In this document: positions 10,000 to 18,983 of the stretch, piece after piece
How positions within the stretch are numbered: the stretch's first letter is position 1
How the letters are laid out: each line of letters opens with the position of its first letter
Assembly: GCA_030429175.1 (NCBI GenBank)
Contig: JAUIDD010000006.1
Location: 39,089-103,088 of the forward strand
Source of the DNA: Gammaproteobacteria bacterium
GTDB lineage: Bacteria; Pseudomonadota; Gammaproteobacteria; Coxiellales; Coxiellaceae
DNA: 64,000 bases
Reading direction: 5' to 3'
Program-made: the position numbers and the translations under genes
The notes under the pieces: model-generated
Told to the model about the DNA's origin: nothing
The model's input: only the letters and a program-made list of their open reading frames with translations
Databases searched by the model: none

Positions 10000-11121
10000 C
10001 TATGGTCCTTCTTTTAACGCCATAGAATTGTTAATAACAACTTCTGCATTATCAAACAATTTCACCTGACCGGCATTAACAATCTCATCCCCAGCTTTTA
10101 GGCCTTTTTTAATCTCGACCTGATCACCACGTTGCTCACCTAGCGTTACCATTTGTTTTATGGCACGGATAATGGGTTTGCCATCTTTTGACTTACCTTC
10201 ATGTTTAATCAGATAAACCGAATCACCGTAAAGTGTATAGGCAACGGCGGTTTGGGGAATTGTAACCACATGCTCTTGTTGTGGTAGTTGCACATAAATA
10301 TTCGCAAATGCACCAGGATAAAGCGTCATATCGGGGTTAGGCACTTCGGCGCGTACTTGTAAAGTACGTGTATTAATATCAATCGCCGAGTTAATCGCGG
10401 TGACTTTACCCATCACTTCTTTTTGTTTAACACCCGATAGCATCAAGCGCACCCCCTGGCCCACACGTAATTTTTTAAGATCTTGTTGCGGTAACGAGAA
10501 GTCTACAAAGAGCGGATCGAGTGATTGCAGCAGCACTAACGCTGTACCTGCATTGACGTACTCTCCGATGTTCACCATACGAATACCCACTTTACCACTA
10601 AACGGCGCACGAATATTTTTCTTTGAAATTTGCACACGGTCACCGGCAACGGTTGCTTTCATCTGCTCCAGCTTTGCATTTGCCTCATCACGTGCTGATT
10701 TTGAGGTTGAATTGGATTTTAGTAAGATTGCCTGACGGTCATACTGAACCTGCGCCAAGTGCAACGACGCCAAATCATTATTTAACTGAGACACATCAAA
10801 CGCATCATCTAACTGAAACAACGGATCTCCCTTTTGAACCATTTGTCCCGACTTGAAACGAATCGCAATCACCTGCCCCGGCAACTCAGGACTGACATTC
10901 ACACCTTGGATCGCCTTTAAACTACCGACAGAAAATAGCGCGGGTTTCCATGTCTTCGATTTAGCTACAATAGTTTCAACCGTCGCTGCTGGCATTTTGA
11001 AGTCCGCCATAAATTTAGCAACCATATGCTTCTTGTAAAAGTCGAAACCAATAGTCCCCGCCAAGACGACAAATAAGAATATAATCACGCACCACATTTT
11101 TTTTGACATATTATTATCCAT
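10000..11121 (-). CDS. RND efflux periplasmic adaptor (membrane fusion protein)
   Basis: This adaptor would bridge the inner-membrane RND pump to an outer-membrane channel. From the chosen ATG the protein is 373 residues: a single N-terminal membrane anchor (about 7-25), the first lipoyl half (about 60-105, with SPELPGQV and GDPLFQLDD), a short alpha-hairpin, the second lipoyl half (NIRAPFSGKVGIR), a beta-barrel and a membrane-proximal domain. The reading frame stays open upstream through 11493, but that extension runs antisense through a tRNA gene and is not coding. The start is 11121, or 11109 four codons later, which has GGA at a better distance. It is first in the adaptor-pump-YgjP operon. 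Confidence 0.92.
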   Translation of the reverse strand: MDNNMSKKMWCVIIFLFVVLAGTIGFDFYKKHMVAKFMADFKMPAATVETIVAKSKTWKPALFSVGSLKAIQGVNVSPELPGQVIAIRFKSGQMVQKGDPLFQLDDAFDVSQLNNDLASLHLAQVQYDRQAILLKSNSTSKSARDEANAKLEQMKATVAGDRVQISKKNIRAPFSGKVGIRMVNIGEYVNAGTALVLLQSLDPLFVDFSLPQQDLKKLRVGQGVRLMLSGVKQKEVMGKVTAINSAIDINTRTLQVRAEVPNPDMTLYPGAFANIYVQLPQQEHVVTIPQTAVAYTLYGDSVYLIKHEGKSKDGKPIIRAIKQMVTLGEQRGDQVEIKKGLKAGDEIVNAGQVKLFDNAEVVINNSMALKEGP

Positions 11122-11295
11122 TAGAAAGAAGCAACTACATCTAATAGTGTACCATTTAATCACCTCACTAATAAATATTATTTTTGTACATCTAAGCAAA
11201 TCAGTCTGCACATGACTTGAGACCATCATGACGATCTTTGCAATGTTCAGCATGGATACAAAGCTAAAATATGCTAATATGCGGGTCTTTGTTCT

Positions 11296-11369
11296 GCCCC
11301 GGTAGCTCAGCAGGATAGAGCAGCCCCCTCCTAAGGGGCAGGTCAGGAGTTCGAATCTCTTTCGGGGCA
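11296..11369 (+). tRNA. tRNA-Arg (anticodon CCT)
   Basis: The 74 bases fold as a full cloverleaf. The acceptor GCCCCGG pairs with TCGGGGC (one G-T), the D stem is GCTC/GAGC, and the anticodon stem GCCCC/GGGGC encloses the loop CTCCTAA with anticodon CCT. The variable loop has 5 nt and the T stem AGGAG/CTCTT encloses TTCGAAT. The discriminator base is A, and CCA is not encoded (the next bases are CTTT). It reads AGG arginine codons. A run of seven T follows directly, and fumC starts 31 nt downstream. Confidence 0.96.
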
Positions 11370-11400
11370 CTTTTTTTACATAAGCTTGAGGGAAATAAAT

Positions 11401-12795
11401 ATGAGCACGACACGAATTGAAACAGACAGTATTGGTGAGATTGAAGTTCCGGCGCATCAGTACGGTGGCGCGCAGACAGCACGTTCGAAACACAATTTTG
11501 CAATTGGTCGCGAGAAGATGGCGCCTGAATTAATTCGTGCATTTGGCATTTTAAAGAAGTCAGCAGCTCTGGCTAATATGGAGTTAGGCAAACTACCTAA
11601 AGAAATAGGCACATTAATCTGTCAGGCAGCAGATGAAGTCATTAATAATGAGCTTGACGTGCACTTCCCGTTAAAGGTTTGGCAGACCGGCAGTGGCACG
11701 CAAACAAATATGAATGTGAATGAGGTTATTTCGAACCGTGCGATAGAAATGACTGGCGGCAAGATGGGTAGTAAAGATCCAGTTCATCCAAATGATCATG
11801 TTAACATGTCACAATCATCCAACGACACATTTCCAACAGCGATGCACATTGCTACGGTTGAAATGATCCAACATCGTTTAATTCCAGCAGTAACCACATT
11901 GCGTGATGCACTCGTACAAAAGCAGGATGAATTTAAAGATATTGTTAAAATTGGTCGCACCCATTTACAAGATGCAGTGCCACTCACCTTAGGCCAAGAA
12001 TTTTCAGGCTATGTTGCGCAGCTAAATGTTGATCTTAGTTTAATTAGTGAAACATTACCTTATTTATCTCGCCTTGCAATCGGCGGTACGGCAGTAGGTA
12101 CTGGCTTAAATACCCATGCAGAATTTGCTAAACATACCTGCGTACATATTAGTGACATTACAGAATATAACTTTATTCCAGCAACCAATAAGTTTGCAGC
12201 ATTAGCAGCACATGATGAAATCGTATTAACTAGTGGTGCACTTAAAACACTTGCTTGTTCATTGATGAAAATCGCTAATGATATTCGCTGGCTCGCATCT
12301 GGTCCTCGCAGTGGCCTGGGCGAATTAATTTTACCTGCTAATGAACCTGGTTCATCGATAATGCCAGGTAAAGTAAACCCAACCCAATGTGAAGCACTAA
12401 CAATGGTGTGTGCGCAAGTCATGGGCAATGACGCAGCAATCGGCTTTGCCGGCTCTCAAGGTAACTTTGAACTCAACGTCTATAAACCCATGATGATTTA
12501 TAACTTGCTCCAGTCAATTTATCTGCTAAGTGATGCTTGCGAATCCTTCACAACACATTGCGTTGTTGGCATTGAAGCCAACGAAAAACGCATCCATGAA
12601 CACCTCACCAACTCATTAATGCTTGTTACAGCTCTCAATCCAGTGATCGGCTATGACAAGGCAGCAGCAATCGCAAAAAAAGCGCATAAAGAACTGACCA
12701 CATTACGTGAAGCGTGTATTGAGCTTGGTTACCTAACGGGTGATGCGTTTGATGAAGCGATTAAACCACACGAAATGGCTCATCCACATAAATGA
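11401..12795 (+). CDS. fumC: Fumarate hydratase, class II
   Basis: Iron-independent fumarase interconverting fumarate and L-malate in the TCA cycle; a soluble homotetramer. The 464 residues match the family's usual length (E. coli 467). Visible motifs are the substrate-binding [10 protein letters not shown] (about 97-106), [13 protein letters not shown] (about 138-150), the catalytic histidine region [16 protein letters not shown] (about 184-199) and the superfamily signature [11 protein letters not shown] (about 317-327). The ATG at 11401 is chosen because GAGGGA lies 8-9 nt upstream; a TTG five codons earlier is in frame but falls between the tRNA and this Shine-Dalgarno. No separate promoter is obvious between the tRNA and the gene. 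Confidence 0.97.
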   Translation: MSTTRIETDSIGEIEVPAHQYGGAQTARSKHNFAIGREKMAPELIRAFGILKKSAALANMELGKLPKEIGTLICQAADEVINNELDVHFPLKVWQTGSGTQTNMNVNEVISNRAIEMTGGKMGSKDPVHPNDHVNMSQSSNDTFPTAMHIATVEMIQHRLIPAVTTLRDALVQKQDEFKDIVKIGRTHLQDAVPLTLGQEFSGYVAQLNVDLSLISETLPYLSRLAIGGTAVGTGLNTHAEFAKHTCVHISDITEYNFIPATNKFAALAAHDEIVLTSGALKTLACSLMKIANDIRWLASGPRSGLGELILPANEPGSSIMPGKVNPTQCEALTMVCAQVMGNDAAIGFAGSQGNFELNVYKPMMIYNLLQSIYLLSDACESFTTHCVVGIEANEKRIHEHLTNSLMLVTALNPVIGYDKAAAIAKKAHKELTTLREACIELGYLTGDAFDEAIKPHEMAHPHK

Positions 12796-12809
12796 GCAAT
12801 TTGACAACG

Positions 12810-15800
12810 TCATCGCAAGGGATACGTATTACAATTTAATAACTGAGGATTCAGCCCCTCCTCCATAAAAACTTGCGTTTGACCCAAGGCCGCCATCTGT
12901 TGCGCTTGGAATAACTGCTGCTGATAGTGCTGTATTTGTTGTTGTTCTCGCATATGCTCACGCACCTGCATTGAAACCATACCTTGTGGATATTGAATTA
13001 CAATCTGCCACTGCGAAAGATCTTTAGGTATTGGCACAAACTGATTATCAATCTCAAGAAAGCCAACAAGATTAACATCGTCAAGCATATGATGGCGCAC
13101 TGGTAACATTAACTGCTGCGTCAAACCAGGTGTAAATAAGACAAACACCAATCCGTCTTGTGTCGGACACGCTACTAATGCCAGCTGACGGCCAGATTGA
13201 AGTTGAAATATATAATGCATAAATGGCAAGGTCTGCCAATTTTGTAATGGTACAAGTGGTAATCCAGGCTGAAGATGATTTGGATTAACAAAATAGGTTG
13301 CGCCAAAATATTGAAGCATTACTGTCGTTGGTGCAACAGGCTTAAAGAGCGTAGCAACTTTGGGCTCAGGATAAGTGTTTACTTCTGTTTTTAATGCTGG
13401 CTTAACTACCACATGCTTAACAAATTCCTTATCTACCGGCTGTGGCGCAGGCATCACCTTAAATTTAATCGTATCAAACATTGGTTCTTTAGGTAATAAC
13501 TGATAGATTTCTTTGTTGTTATTTTCCCGAGCAATATCCCAAGTACTGCACCCATCACGCGCTAATAGGTCACAAAAATTTGGCTCTAAAGACATCAGTC
13601 TGCGTACCCACTCAAGCTTCTCATCAGCAATCGCAGCTTGTATCATTGTCATACCTGATGCATTCTTCTGTCTAAATAACGCTTGTGCATGTGAAAATAT
13701 AGAATCAACTATACTTATTTGATTGCATTCGTAAGCAATATCTAAACAAGATTTTTGATTATATTTGGCATACCAATCATGGTCACCAATCTCAAGCAAC
13801 TCGAGATCACCTATTTCACAAATACTATGAAGCAACATTTTTTCATCTTTGGGTATGGTAATCAAATCTGCATGACGTGCACATAAACGCCTAAAAAGTT
13901 GCAACAATGATTTTATTTTTAATTGCTGCTTGCGACGTATTTTTTTATTCTTTGATAGCTTGCTCTTAAGTGCAACTAAGTGATCAAATACCATATGCAA
14001 AATAGTTTCATTGTGCGCATTCAGATGGATAAGATTATACTGAGCATTATCAACAAGCTTACCTACTAACGCATAATCATCACGTTTAAAAGCACGCATT
14101 AAGGCATTATCACCAGCTTCATCAATATCATTCACAAGGTGCGCATACTTGAGCACTCGATCGCGAACAACAGCAGCTAATAGTTCTTTAGAACACGCTA
14201 AAAATTGAAATACGTGCGTTAATATTTCTGGATATTGCTCCAGTGCATATTTCTGCTCAATCAGCACCCAGCTCAATAATATCAGATCGTTTTGATCACA
14301 AGCATATACCAATGTTTGATTAAAGTAACTTGCCGGCGCAGCCCCCGACAATAAAAGCTGTTTAATCACCTCAACCTCACCGTGTCCCAACAAATAATGT
14401 AGCGCCATTTGGTGCCCAATCTCAAAGTCAGTCAAATCGACAGTGTAGCCTGTGCAAATAAAAACTATTTCAGTTCGTAACTTTTCATGTGCTGCTTGAT
14501 AAACAGGGTCTTTAAGCATACGAACTAAATGAGCAATCACATCTTGAAATACAGGCTCAATGTTAAACTGTAATAAACAATCGGCTTGAGCATAAATTCG
14601 CCCTAAAGATTCGAGATTCGACTGTGTAACTAAGCGATGTATGTTAAGCACTAACAAGGATGCTGACAATTGAGCAGGAGTCTGATCCTGCGTATTCTTA
14701 AGCATAAGTGCTTTATCATAGTCAGGCAGAAGTGAAATCAGATCTAATACCCCAGGTTGATAACTTCTAACAACCTGATGTGCAAAATTCTCTCCCGCAA
14801 CACTAACCTGACTAAAAACATCAGGTGTGATTTTAAGTATATAGCTAAAAACATCAGTGCATATTGGATACCGAGCAACCAGTTGACCCAATATCGATAT
14901 ACCATGTTTTGCACGTGCATTTAAACTTGCGCCATGGGTTATAATTGCTTCCATAAGATCGGTACTATTTGACTCAGCAGCTTTAACAATAAGTAATATC
15001 CCTTTAGAATCAACGCTATTAATCAGTTGGCTTGTAACATCATATTGCAATACCGCTTTTATGATCTCTAGACAGACGTGAGACATTTTTTCCGACTTGA
15101 GTTCTCTATAGAAATGCTTATAGAGATCAAACAGACTTTCCAATAATAAAAGATATGCATCATCATCAATCTTATCTAATAAAATCGCTAGCGCCTGCAA
15201 TTCATTTGCATAAATAGATTCACGATAGCAGATTTGACTGAGCACAATTAATAACCGTGTCTCATTGTATTCACGTGCCAACATAATGATTTTAATGTTT
15301 TTTTCATTAGTTGGCTTTACTGCTTTCACTGGCAACTCAGGCTTGGCATGGAACCCTTCTAGTAACGTATCTGTAACTTTAGTTCTTTCTCGCAACCCCA
15401 TCAATCGCAGACGATTTTCTTCCACATAAACTGGAAATAATTTACCCATTAGTGCAATTGCTTCGTCGTTATTAATTTCATATACAAAATCAACCACATT
15501 AAATCCCGAGTTATCGCGTGCTTCAAGATCAATATCTTGGGCATATTCCAATAAAATCGGTACCATAGCTAAACAGGCTTTTTTTGATGGATATTTTTCC
15601 CCAGGCTTACGATTGAGTGTCTGATAAAAATCCTCACTGGCAAAAGCATAAGATAGGGCAAACATGAGTGGTGTTGCCTTCAGTTCTGGTTCTTGCAAGT
15701 TCTGATCGGCCCCTCGCTCTAGTAACCAACGCGCAAGTCTAGGGTGTCCTTCAAATACCACATGATGCAGCATCGTAAATCCTCTTATACTATCTTGTGC

Positions 15801-16334
15801 ATTCAGCAAACCCTGCACTTGATCCCCTAAACGCTGCTGTGCATTAGCAAAAAGCATTTCTGCAATCTCAAGGTGGTTCTCATAAATAGCATTAGTCAAT
15901 GTACTTTCACCAAAAATATCTAGCGCTGTTGAATCAAAGTCATGCTCTAATAACAGAGCAACACACGCCTGACCACCATTTAAAGCTGCCGTGTGTAACG
16001 CTGTTTCACGACGTGAGTTAATAAGTTGTGAATGATAAATCGTTTGCCCTTCTTGATCTTGGCAAGGTAAAGTCAATAGATATGCAAGCACTTCTGGAAA
16101 ATTTTTTTCAGCAAAGTAATGCAGCAGCGTGACACTTTTATTATCATCACCAACAAGTAGCAGTGGTAAAAAAATATTAAGTTGTTTATTTTTATCACGC
16201 CATTTTTTTAAAAGTGTCAATACTCGAGGCTGATTCTTGTTCTGGCACGATGCAATAAATTTTCTTATTGATTGTGTTTCTGCGGTTTCTTTGATGATAA
16301 TTGCTTCAGGCGCTGTATTGTCACTTGCTTTCAT
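12810..16334 (-). CDS. Large ankyrin-repeat protein, candidate host-interaction protein
   Basis: A 1174-residue protein with no signal peptide or membrane segment. Ankyrin-type repeats are clear in the N-terminal third: RRETALHTAALNGGQACVALLL (residues about 108-128, shortened here to its core TALHTAALNGG), then FTMLHHVVFEGHPRLARWLL and ATPLMFALSYAF. Weaker units recur near residues 450-500, 640-680, 745-800 and 890-960. The C-terminal 150 residues form a separate non-ankyrin region with a proline-rich stretch and a glutamine-rich end. Ankyrin arrays bind other proteins; in intracellular gammaproteobacteria such proteins are often secreted effectors, which is inference here. It converges on fumC with a 14-bp gap and is probably a single-gene unit. 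Confidence 0.9.
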   Translation of the reverse strand: MKASDNTAPEAIIIKETAETQSIRKFIASCQNKNQPRVLTLLKKWRDKNKQLNIFLPLLLVGDDNKSVTLLHYFAEKNFPEVLAYLLTLPCQDQEGQTIYHSQLINSRRETALHTAALNGGQACVALLLEHDFDSTALDIFGESTLTNAIYENHLEIAEMLFANAQQRLGDQVQGLLNAQDSIRGFTMLHHVVFEGHPRLARWLLERGADQNLQEPELKATPLMFALSYAFASEDFYQTLNRKPGEKYPSKKACLAMVPILLEYAQDIDLEARDNSGFNVVDFVYEINNDEAIALMGKLFPVYVEENRLRLMGLRERTKVTDTLLEGFHAKPELPVKAVKPTNEKNIKIIMLAREYNETRLLIVLSQICYRESIYANELQALAILLDKIDDDAYLLLLESLFDLYKHFYRELKSEKMSHVCLEIIKAVLQYDVTSQLINSVDSKGILLIVKAAESNSTDLMEAIITHGASLNARAKHGISILGQLVARYPICTDVFSYILKITPDVFSQVSVAGENFAHQVVRSYQPGVLDLISLLPDYDKALMLKNTQDQTPAQLSASLLVLNIHRLVTQSNLESLGRIYAQADCLLQFNIEPVFQDVIAHLVRMLKDPVYQAAHEKLRTEIVFICTGYTVDLTDFEIGHQMALHYLLGHGEVEVIKQLLLSGAAPASYFNQTLVYACDQNDLILLSWVLIEQKYALEQYPEILTHVFQFLACSKELLAAVVRDRVLKYAHLVNDIDEAGDNALMRAFKRDDYALVGKLVDNAQYNLIHLNAHNETILHMVFDHLVALKSKLSKNKKIRRKQQLKIKSLLQLFRRLCARHADLITIPKDEKMLLHSICEIGDLELLEIGDHDWYAKYNQKSCLDIAYECNQISIVDSIFSHAQALFRQKNASGMTMIQAAIADEKLEWVRRLMSLEPNFCDLLARDGCSTWDIARENNNKEIYQLLPKEPMFDTIKFKVMPAPQPVDKEFVKHVVVKPALKTEVNTYPEPKVATLFKPVAPTTVMLQYFGATYFVNPNHLQPGLPLVPLQNWQTLPFMHYIFQLQSGRQLALVACPTQDGLVFVLFTPGLTQQLMLPVRHHMLDDVNLVGFLEIDNQFVPIPKDLSQWQIVIQYPQGMVSMQVREHMREQQQIQHYQQQLFQAQQMAALGQTQVFMEEGLNPQLLNCNTYPLR

Positions 16335-16452
16335 AAGGCTTCCTTTTGCGTGAATCTGATTCGCAAAGATGATACAGAAAGTTCTATCTCATTGAAACAA
16401 CTAAGATTAAGAAGCAGTGAGATCAGTTTCAACTTGAAGTCAAATATTGATC

Positions 16453-16481
16453 TTGACAGCACTATCACCATAATTTATGAT
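16453..16481 (+). promoter_or_regulatory. Strong sigma70 promoter of the PspC-GntR-ABC operon
   Basis: TTGACA at 16453-16458, a 17-bp spacer, then TATGAT at 16476-16481. This is the best consensus promoter in the window. The predicted start is near 16488, giving a leader of about 37 nt to the first ATG, with GAGGG just before it. Confidence 0.75.
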
Positions 16482-16486
16482 GCACC

Positions 16487-16510
16487 AGTGTATTAGTCTT
16501 GTATAACACT
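16487..16510. promoter_or_regulatory. Inverted repeat, probable operator for the YtrA-type regulator
   Basis: AGTGTA (16487-16492) and AACACT (16505-16510) form an inverted repeat with a 12-nt centre, lying over the predicted transcription start of the operon that encodes a GntR/YtrA regulator. As I recall it, the Bacillus YtrA operator has the form AGTGTA, about 13 nt, TACACT. The match suggests autorepression; it has not been tested. Confidence 0.5.
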
Positions 16511-16524
16511 AAGCTAGAGGGCAA

Positions 16525-16722
16525 ATGATAATGAAACAACTAGTTAGATCAACCAAAAACTGCAGAATTGCTGGCGTATGTGGTGGGCTGGGCGAATACT
16601 TTGATATTGATCCAGTGATTTTTCGAGCGCTATTTATCGGCTCAATTTTCTTTGGGGGGCTTGGGTTTTTAGTCTATATCGTACTATGGTTACTCACCCC
16701 CTGCGCCACTACTAATAACTAA
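16525..16722 (+). CDS. PspC-domain membrane protein
   Basis: A 65-residue protein that is almost entirely one PspC domain. It has the N-terminal signature CRIAGVCGGLGEYFDIDPVIFRA, given here by its core GVCGGLGEYF (about 19-28), followed by one strongly hydrophobic helix (about 35-58). PspC proteins sit in the inner membrane and are linked to envelope-stress responses; in E. coli PspC activates the phage-shock response, but stand-alone small PspC proteins are often of unknown role. It is the first gene of a four-gene operon with a GntR regulator and an ABC exporter, 9 bp before the regulator. A second ATG at 16531 is equally possible as start. Confidence 0.9.
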   Translation: MIMKQLVRSTKNCRIAGVCGGLGEYFDIDPVIFRALFIGSIFFGGLGFLVYIVLWLLTPCATTNN

Positions 16723-16731
16723 GGAGCCTTC

Positions 16732-17082
16732 ATGGAATGGCTTAATGATAAACCGATCTATTTACAGATCAAGGATACCATCATTGCCCAGATTATCGAT
16801 GGCAAAATTGTAGAAAAAACACTACTACCATCGATTCGTCAACTGAGTATGGATTATCAGATTAACCCACTTACCGTTTCCAAAGCCTATCAGGTACTGG
16901 TCGATGACGATATCATTCAAAAGCAACGTGGACTTGGTATGGAAGTTAAGCAACATGCACGTGCCAAGCTGCTTGAACAACAAAAACAAATTTTTATTAA
17001 TGAAGAATGGCCATTACTTAAAAAAAAGCTACAACGACTCGATATCAACTTAGAGGAATTACTCAATGACGCCATTAATTAA
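16732..17082 (+). CDS. GntR-family transcriptional regulator, YtrA subfamily
   Basis: A 116-residue regulator with the GntR winged helix-turn-helix at residues 5-75: KPIYLQIKDTI, then LPSIRQLSMDYQINPLTVSKAY. It has only a short helical C-terminal extension, which is the hallmark of the YtrA subfamily that controls neighbouring ABC transporters. It should dimerise and bind an inverted repeat; a fitting site is at 16487-16510 over the operon's transcription start. AAGGAG precedes the ATG. It overlaps the ATPase gene by 17 bp, so the two are translationally coupled. Confidence 0.93.
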   Translation: MEWLNDKPIYLQIKDTIIAQIIDGKIVEKTLLPSIRQLSMDYQINPLTVSKAYQVLVDDDIIQKQRGLGMEVKQHARAKLLEQQKQIFINEEWPLLKKKLQRLDINLEELLNDAIN

Positions 17083-17923
17083 AGCAGAACATCTATCTAA
17101 AAATTATGCTGGTTTTAAAGCACTAGATGATATTCATTTTTCAATTGAACCTGGTCAAATTGTTGGACTGATTGGCCCCAATGGCGCTGGTAAAACCACT
17201 TTACTCAAAACAATTTTAGGCTTAACCAGCTACGAGGGTACGCTTGATGTCTTAACACTTACACCAAGGCATAATCGCAAAAAATTAATGGCGCATATGT
17301 GTTTTATTGCTGATGTTGCCATTTTACCGAAATGGATTAGCGTCGAGCAGGCACTTACTTTCGTTGAAGGTGTGCACCCACGCTTCAATCGCAGCAAAGC
17401 GCTTAAATTTCTCGAAAGAACGCAATTACGTATGCCACAAAAAGTATGTTCGATGTCCAAAGGGATGATTGTGCAACTCCACTTAGCCCTGGTCATGGCT
17501 ATTGAAGTGAATATTTTAGTATTAGATGAACCCACCCTCGGACTGGATATTATCTATCGTAAACAGTTCTATCAAAGCTTAATAGAAGACTACTTCAACG
17601 AACAACGCACCATTATCATCACCACCCATCAAATTGAAGAAATTGAAAGCTTACTCACACGTATTATGATGATTCATAAAGGTAAGCTAATTCTCGATGA
17701 AAAAACTGATCAGCTTACCGAACAATTCACACTGGTTCATGCAAATAGCGAAAAACTCAACGCACTTAAAGCATTCAAACCGATAGCCACCAATAAGCGT
17801 TTAGGTGAAGTCATTTGTCTTTTTGAGAATGTGCCACGCGACATGCTTGAGCCTTATGGCACGCTCTCAACTCCGTCTATCGCTGATATTTTTACCGCTA
17901 AAGTTTTAGGAGACCCAGCATGA
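17066..17923 (+). CDS. ABC transporter ATP-binding protein, YtrB-like
   Basis: The 285-residue cytoplasmic ATPase of the exporter. The Walker A motif GPNGAGKTTLLK is at about residues 37-48, Walker B with ILVLDEPTLGLD at about 151-162, and the H-loop histidine in TTHQ at about 191. The signature position reads MSKGM instead of LSGGQ, a divergence also seen in YtrB/EcsA-like exporters. The C-terminal 70 residues form a small accessory domain. AGAGGAA precedes the ATG. The stop overlaps the permease start by 4 bp (ATGA). With the GntR and permease genes it forms a classic regulator-ATPase-permease exporter; the substrate is unknown, with cell-envelope compounds or peptides as the family precedent. 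Confidence 0.93.
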   Translation: MTPLIKAEHLSKNYAGFKALDDIHFSIEPGQIVGLIGPNGAGKTTLLKTILGLTSYEGTLDVLTLTPRHNRKKLMAHMCFIADVAILPKWISVEQALTFVEGVHPRFNRSKALKFLERTQLRMPQKVCSMSKGMIVQLHLALVMAIEVNILVLDEPTLGLDIIYRKQFYQSLIEDYFNEQRTIIITTHQIEEIESLLTRIMMIHKGKLILDEKTDQLTEQFTLVHANSEKLNALKAFKPIATNKRLGEVICLFENVPRDMLEPYGTLSTPSIADIFTAKVLGDPA

Positions 17924-18762
17924 AAACCTTTTCAACCTTAATTAAACGTGAATACTGGGAAAACCATGCGTCTTTCTTTAAAGTACCTGCTATCTTCGCT
18001 GCGATTTTATCTTTTGTGGGTATTGTTTACTTAATTCTATTTGGCACAGGTGTTGTGCATTACTCGATTAATGGTCATATAAATTTACTCGATAACATTC
18101 CAAGTGATTTAACACCGCAACTGTTTTATGGCTTAAGCGTACCCTTCTCAATTATTTTATACCTAATCGTTTTTTATTATTTTTTGGGCGCCTTGTATGA
18201 TGATCGCAAGGACCGTAGTATTTTATTTTGGCGTTCACTGCCGATTAGCGAATGGCAAAGTACATGTGCAAAATCTTTTGCCGGCATATTCATTGCACCG
18301 CTATGCACCTGGATTTGTATTATTGCGCTAGAACTACTTTTATTAATCTATATTACCGTTGCCGCAACAATACTCCACCTGTCACCTATCAGCGCCCTCT
18401 GGTCACCGAGTATGATTCTTGGTACTTGGGTGCATATTCTTGGAATGTTGTATCTGCAAGCGCTGTGGCTATTCCCACTGTTTGGCTGGTGTCTACTCTG
18501 CTCAGCCTATGCCAAGAAATTACCCTTTCTTTGCGCCATTATTCCTATTGTCGTACTAGTTATCATTGAAGCGATATTTACCCATCACTCATACATTGCT
18601 CGCTATGTCGGTAGCCGTTTCTTCAATGCACTCGGTACCATAAACCATCATTACTTACCCCTCAAAATGTACAGTTTATACTGGAGCCTACCTGTTGGCG
18701 CCGCTTTGATGGCGGCAGCAACCTATTTACGCTACATTTGTTTTAGAGCTGACGATCAGTGA
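17920..18762 (+). CDS. ABC transporter permease
   Basis: A 280-residue inner-membrane permease, last gene of the PspC-GntR-ABC operon. It has six hydrophobic segments (about 25-50, 70-95, 125-150, 165-195, 200-220 and 250-270). A short cytoplasmic loop after the second (DDRKDRSILFWRSLP, about 92-106) is characteristic of ABC-2-type permeases and contacts the ATPase. It begins inside the ATPase stop codon (ATGA). A functional transporter would need a homodimer of this protein, since no second permease follows. Confidence 0.9.
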   Translation: MKTFSTLIKREYWENHASFFKVPAIFAAILSFVGIVYLILFGTGVVHYSINGHINLLDNIPSDLTPQLFYGLSVPFSIILYLIVFYYFLGALYDDRKDRSILFWRSLPISEWQSTCAKSFAGIFIAPLCTWICIIALELLLLIYITVAATILHLSPISALWSPSMILGTWVHILGMLYLQALWLFPLFGWCLLCSAYAKKLPFLCAIIPIVVLVIIEAIFTHHSYIARYVGSRFFNALGTINHHYLPLKMYSLYWSLPVGAALMAAATYLRYICFRADDQ

Positions 18763-18839
18763 GTTACGATTTCAAAACCTTAAGCCAGCCTTAAACAACT
18801 GTAAAATAAGTATAAAAAAAAATTTTGATCAATATTCTT

Positions 18840-18869
18840 TTGACGCCAGAGCGAAAAGTGTGATATTAA
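18840..18869 (+). promoter_or_regulatory. Extended -10 promoter of the 1164-residue gene
   Basis: TTGACG (18840-18845), an 18-bp spacer ending in TGA, then TATTAA (18864-18869), so the -10 has the TGn extension. The predicted start near 18876 leaves a leader of about 108 nt to the ATG at 18984, which has AAAGGAGCAAGG upstream. It lies in the 221-bp gap after the ABC operon, where I see no other feature. Confidence 0.6.
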
Positions 18870-18983
18870 GATGACTTAAGGAAGAAAAAATATACGATGT
18901 GGGTGCTGGCAACATCATTGGAAGATCACCGTTTCATACCCCACAAAACAACGAAAAATTAAGCTTGGTAAAGGAGCAAGGCT

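Noticed and set aside
11296..11369. tRNA-Arg as integration site of a genomic island
   Set aside because: No integrase gene and no repeat of the tRNA 3' end was found downstream.
11122..11493. N-terminal extension of the efflux adaptor and a 92-codon frame in the same place, minus strand
   Set aside because: Both run antisense through the tRNA-Arg gene, and the adaptor's membrane anchor starts at 11109-11121.
18252..18569. 105-codon frame inside the ABC permease gene
   Set aside because: Out-of-frame shadow of a well-supported membrane protein gene.
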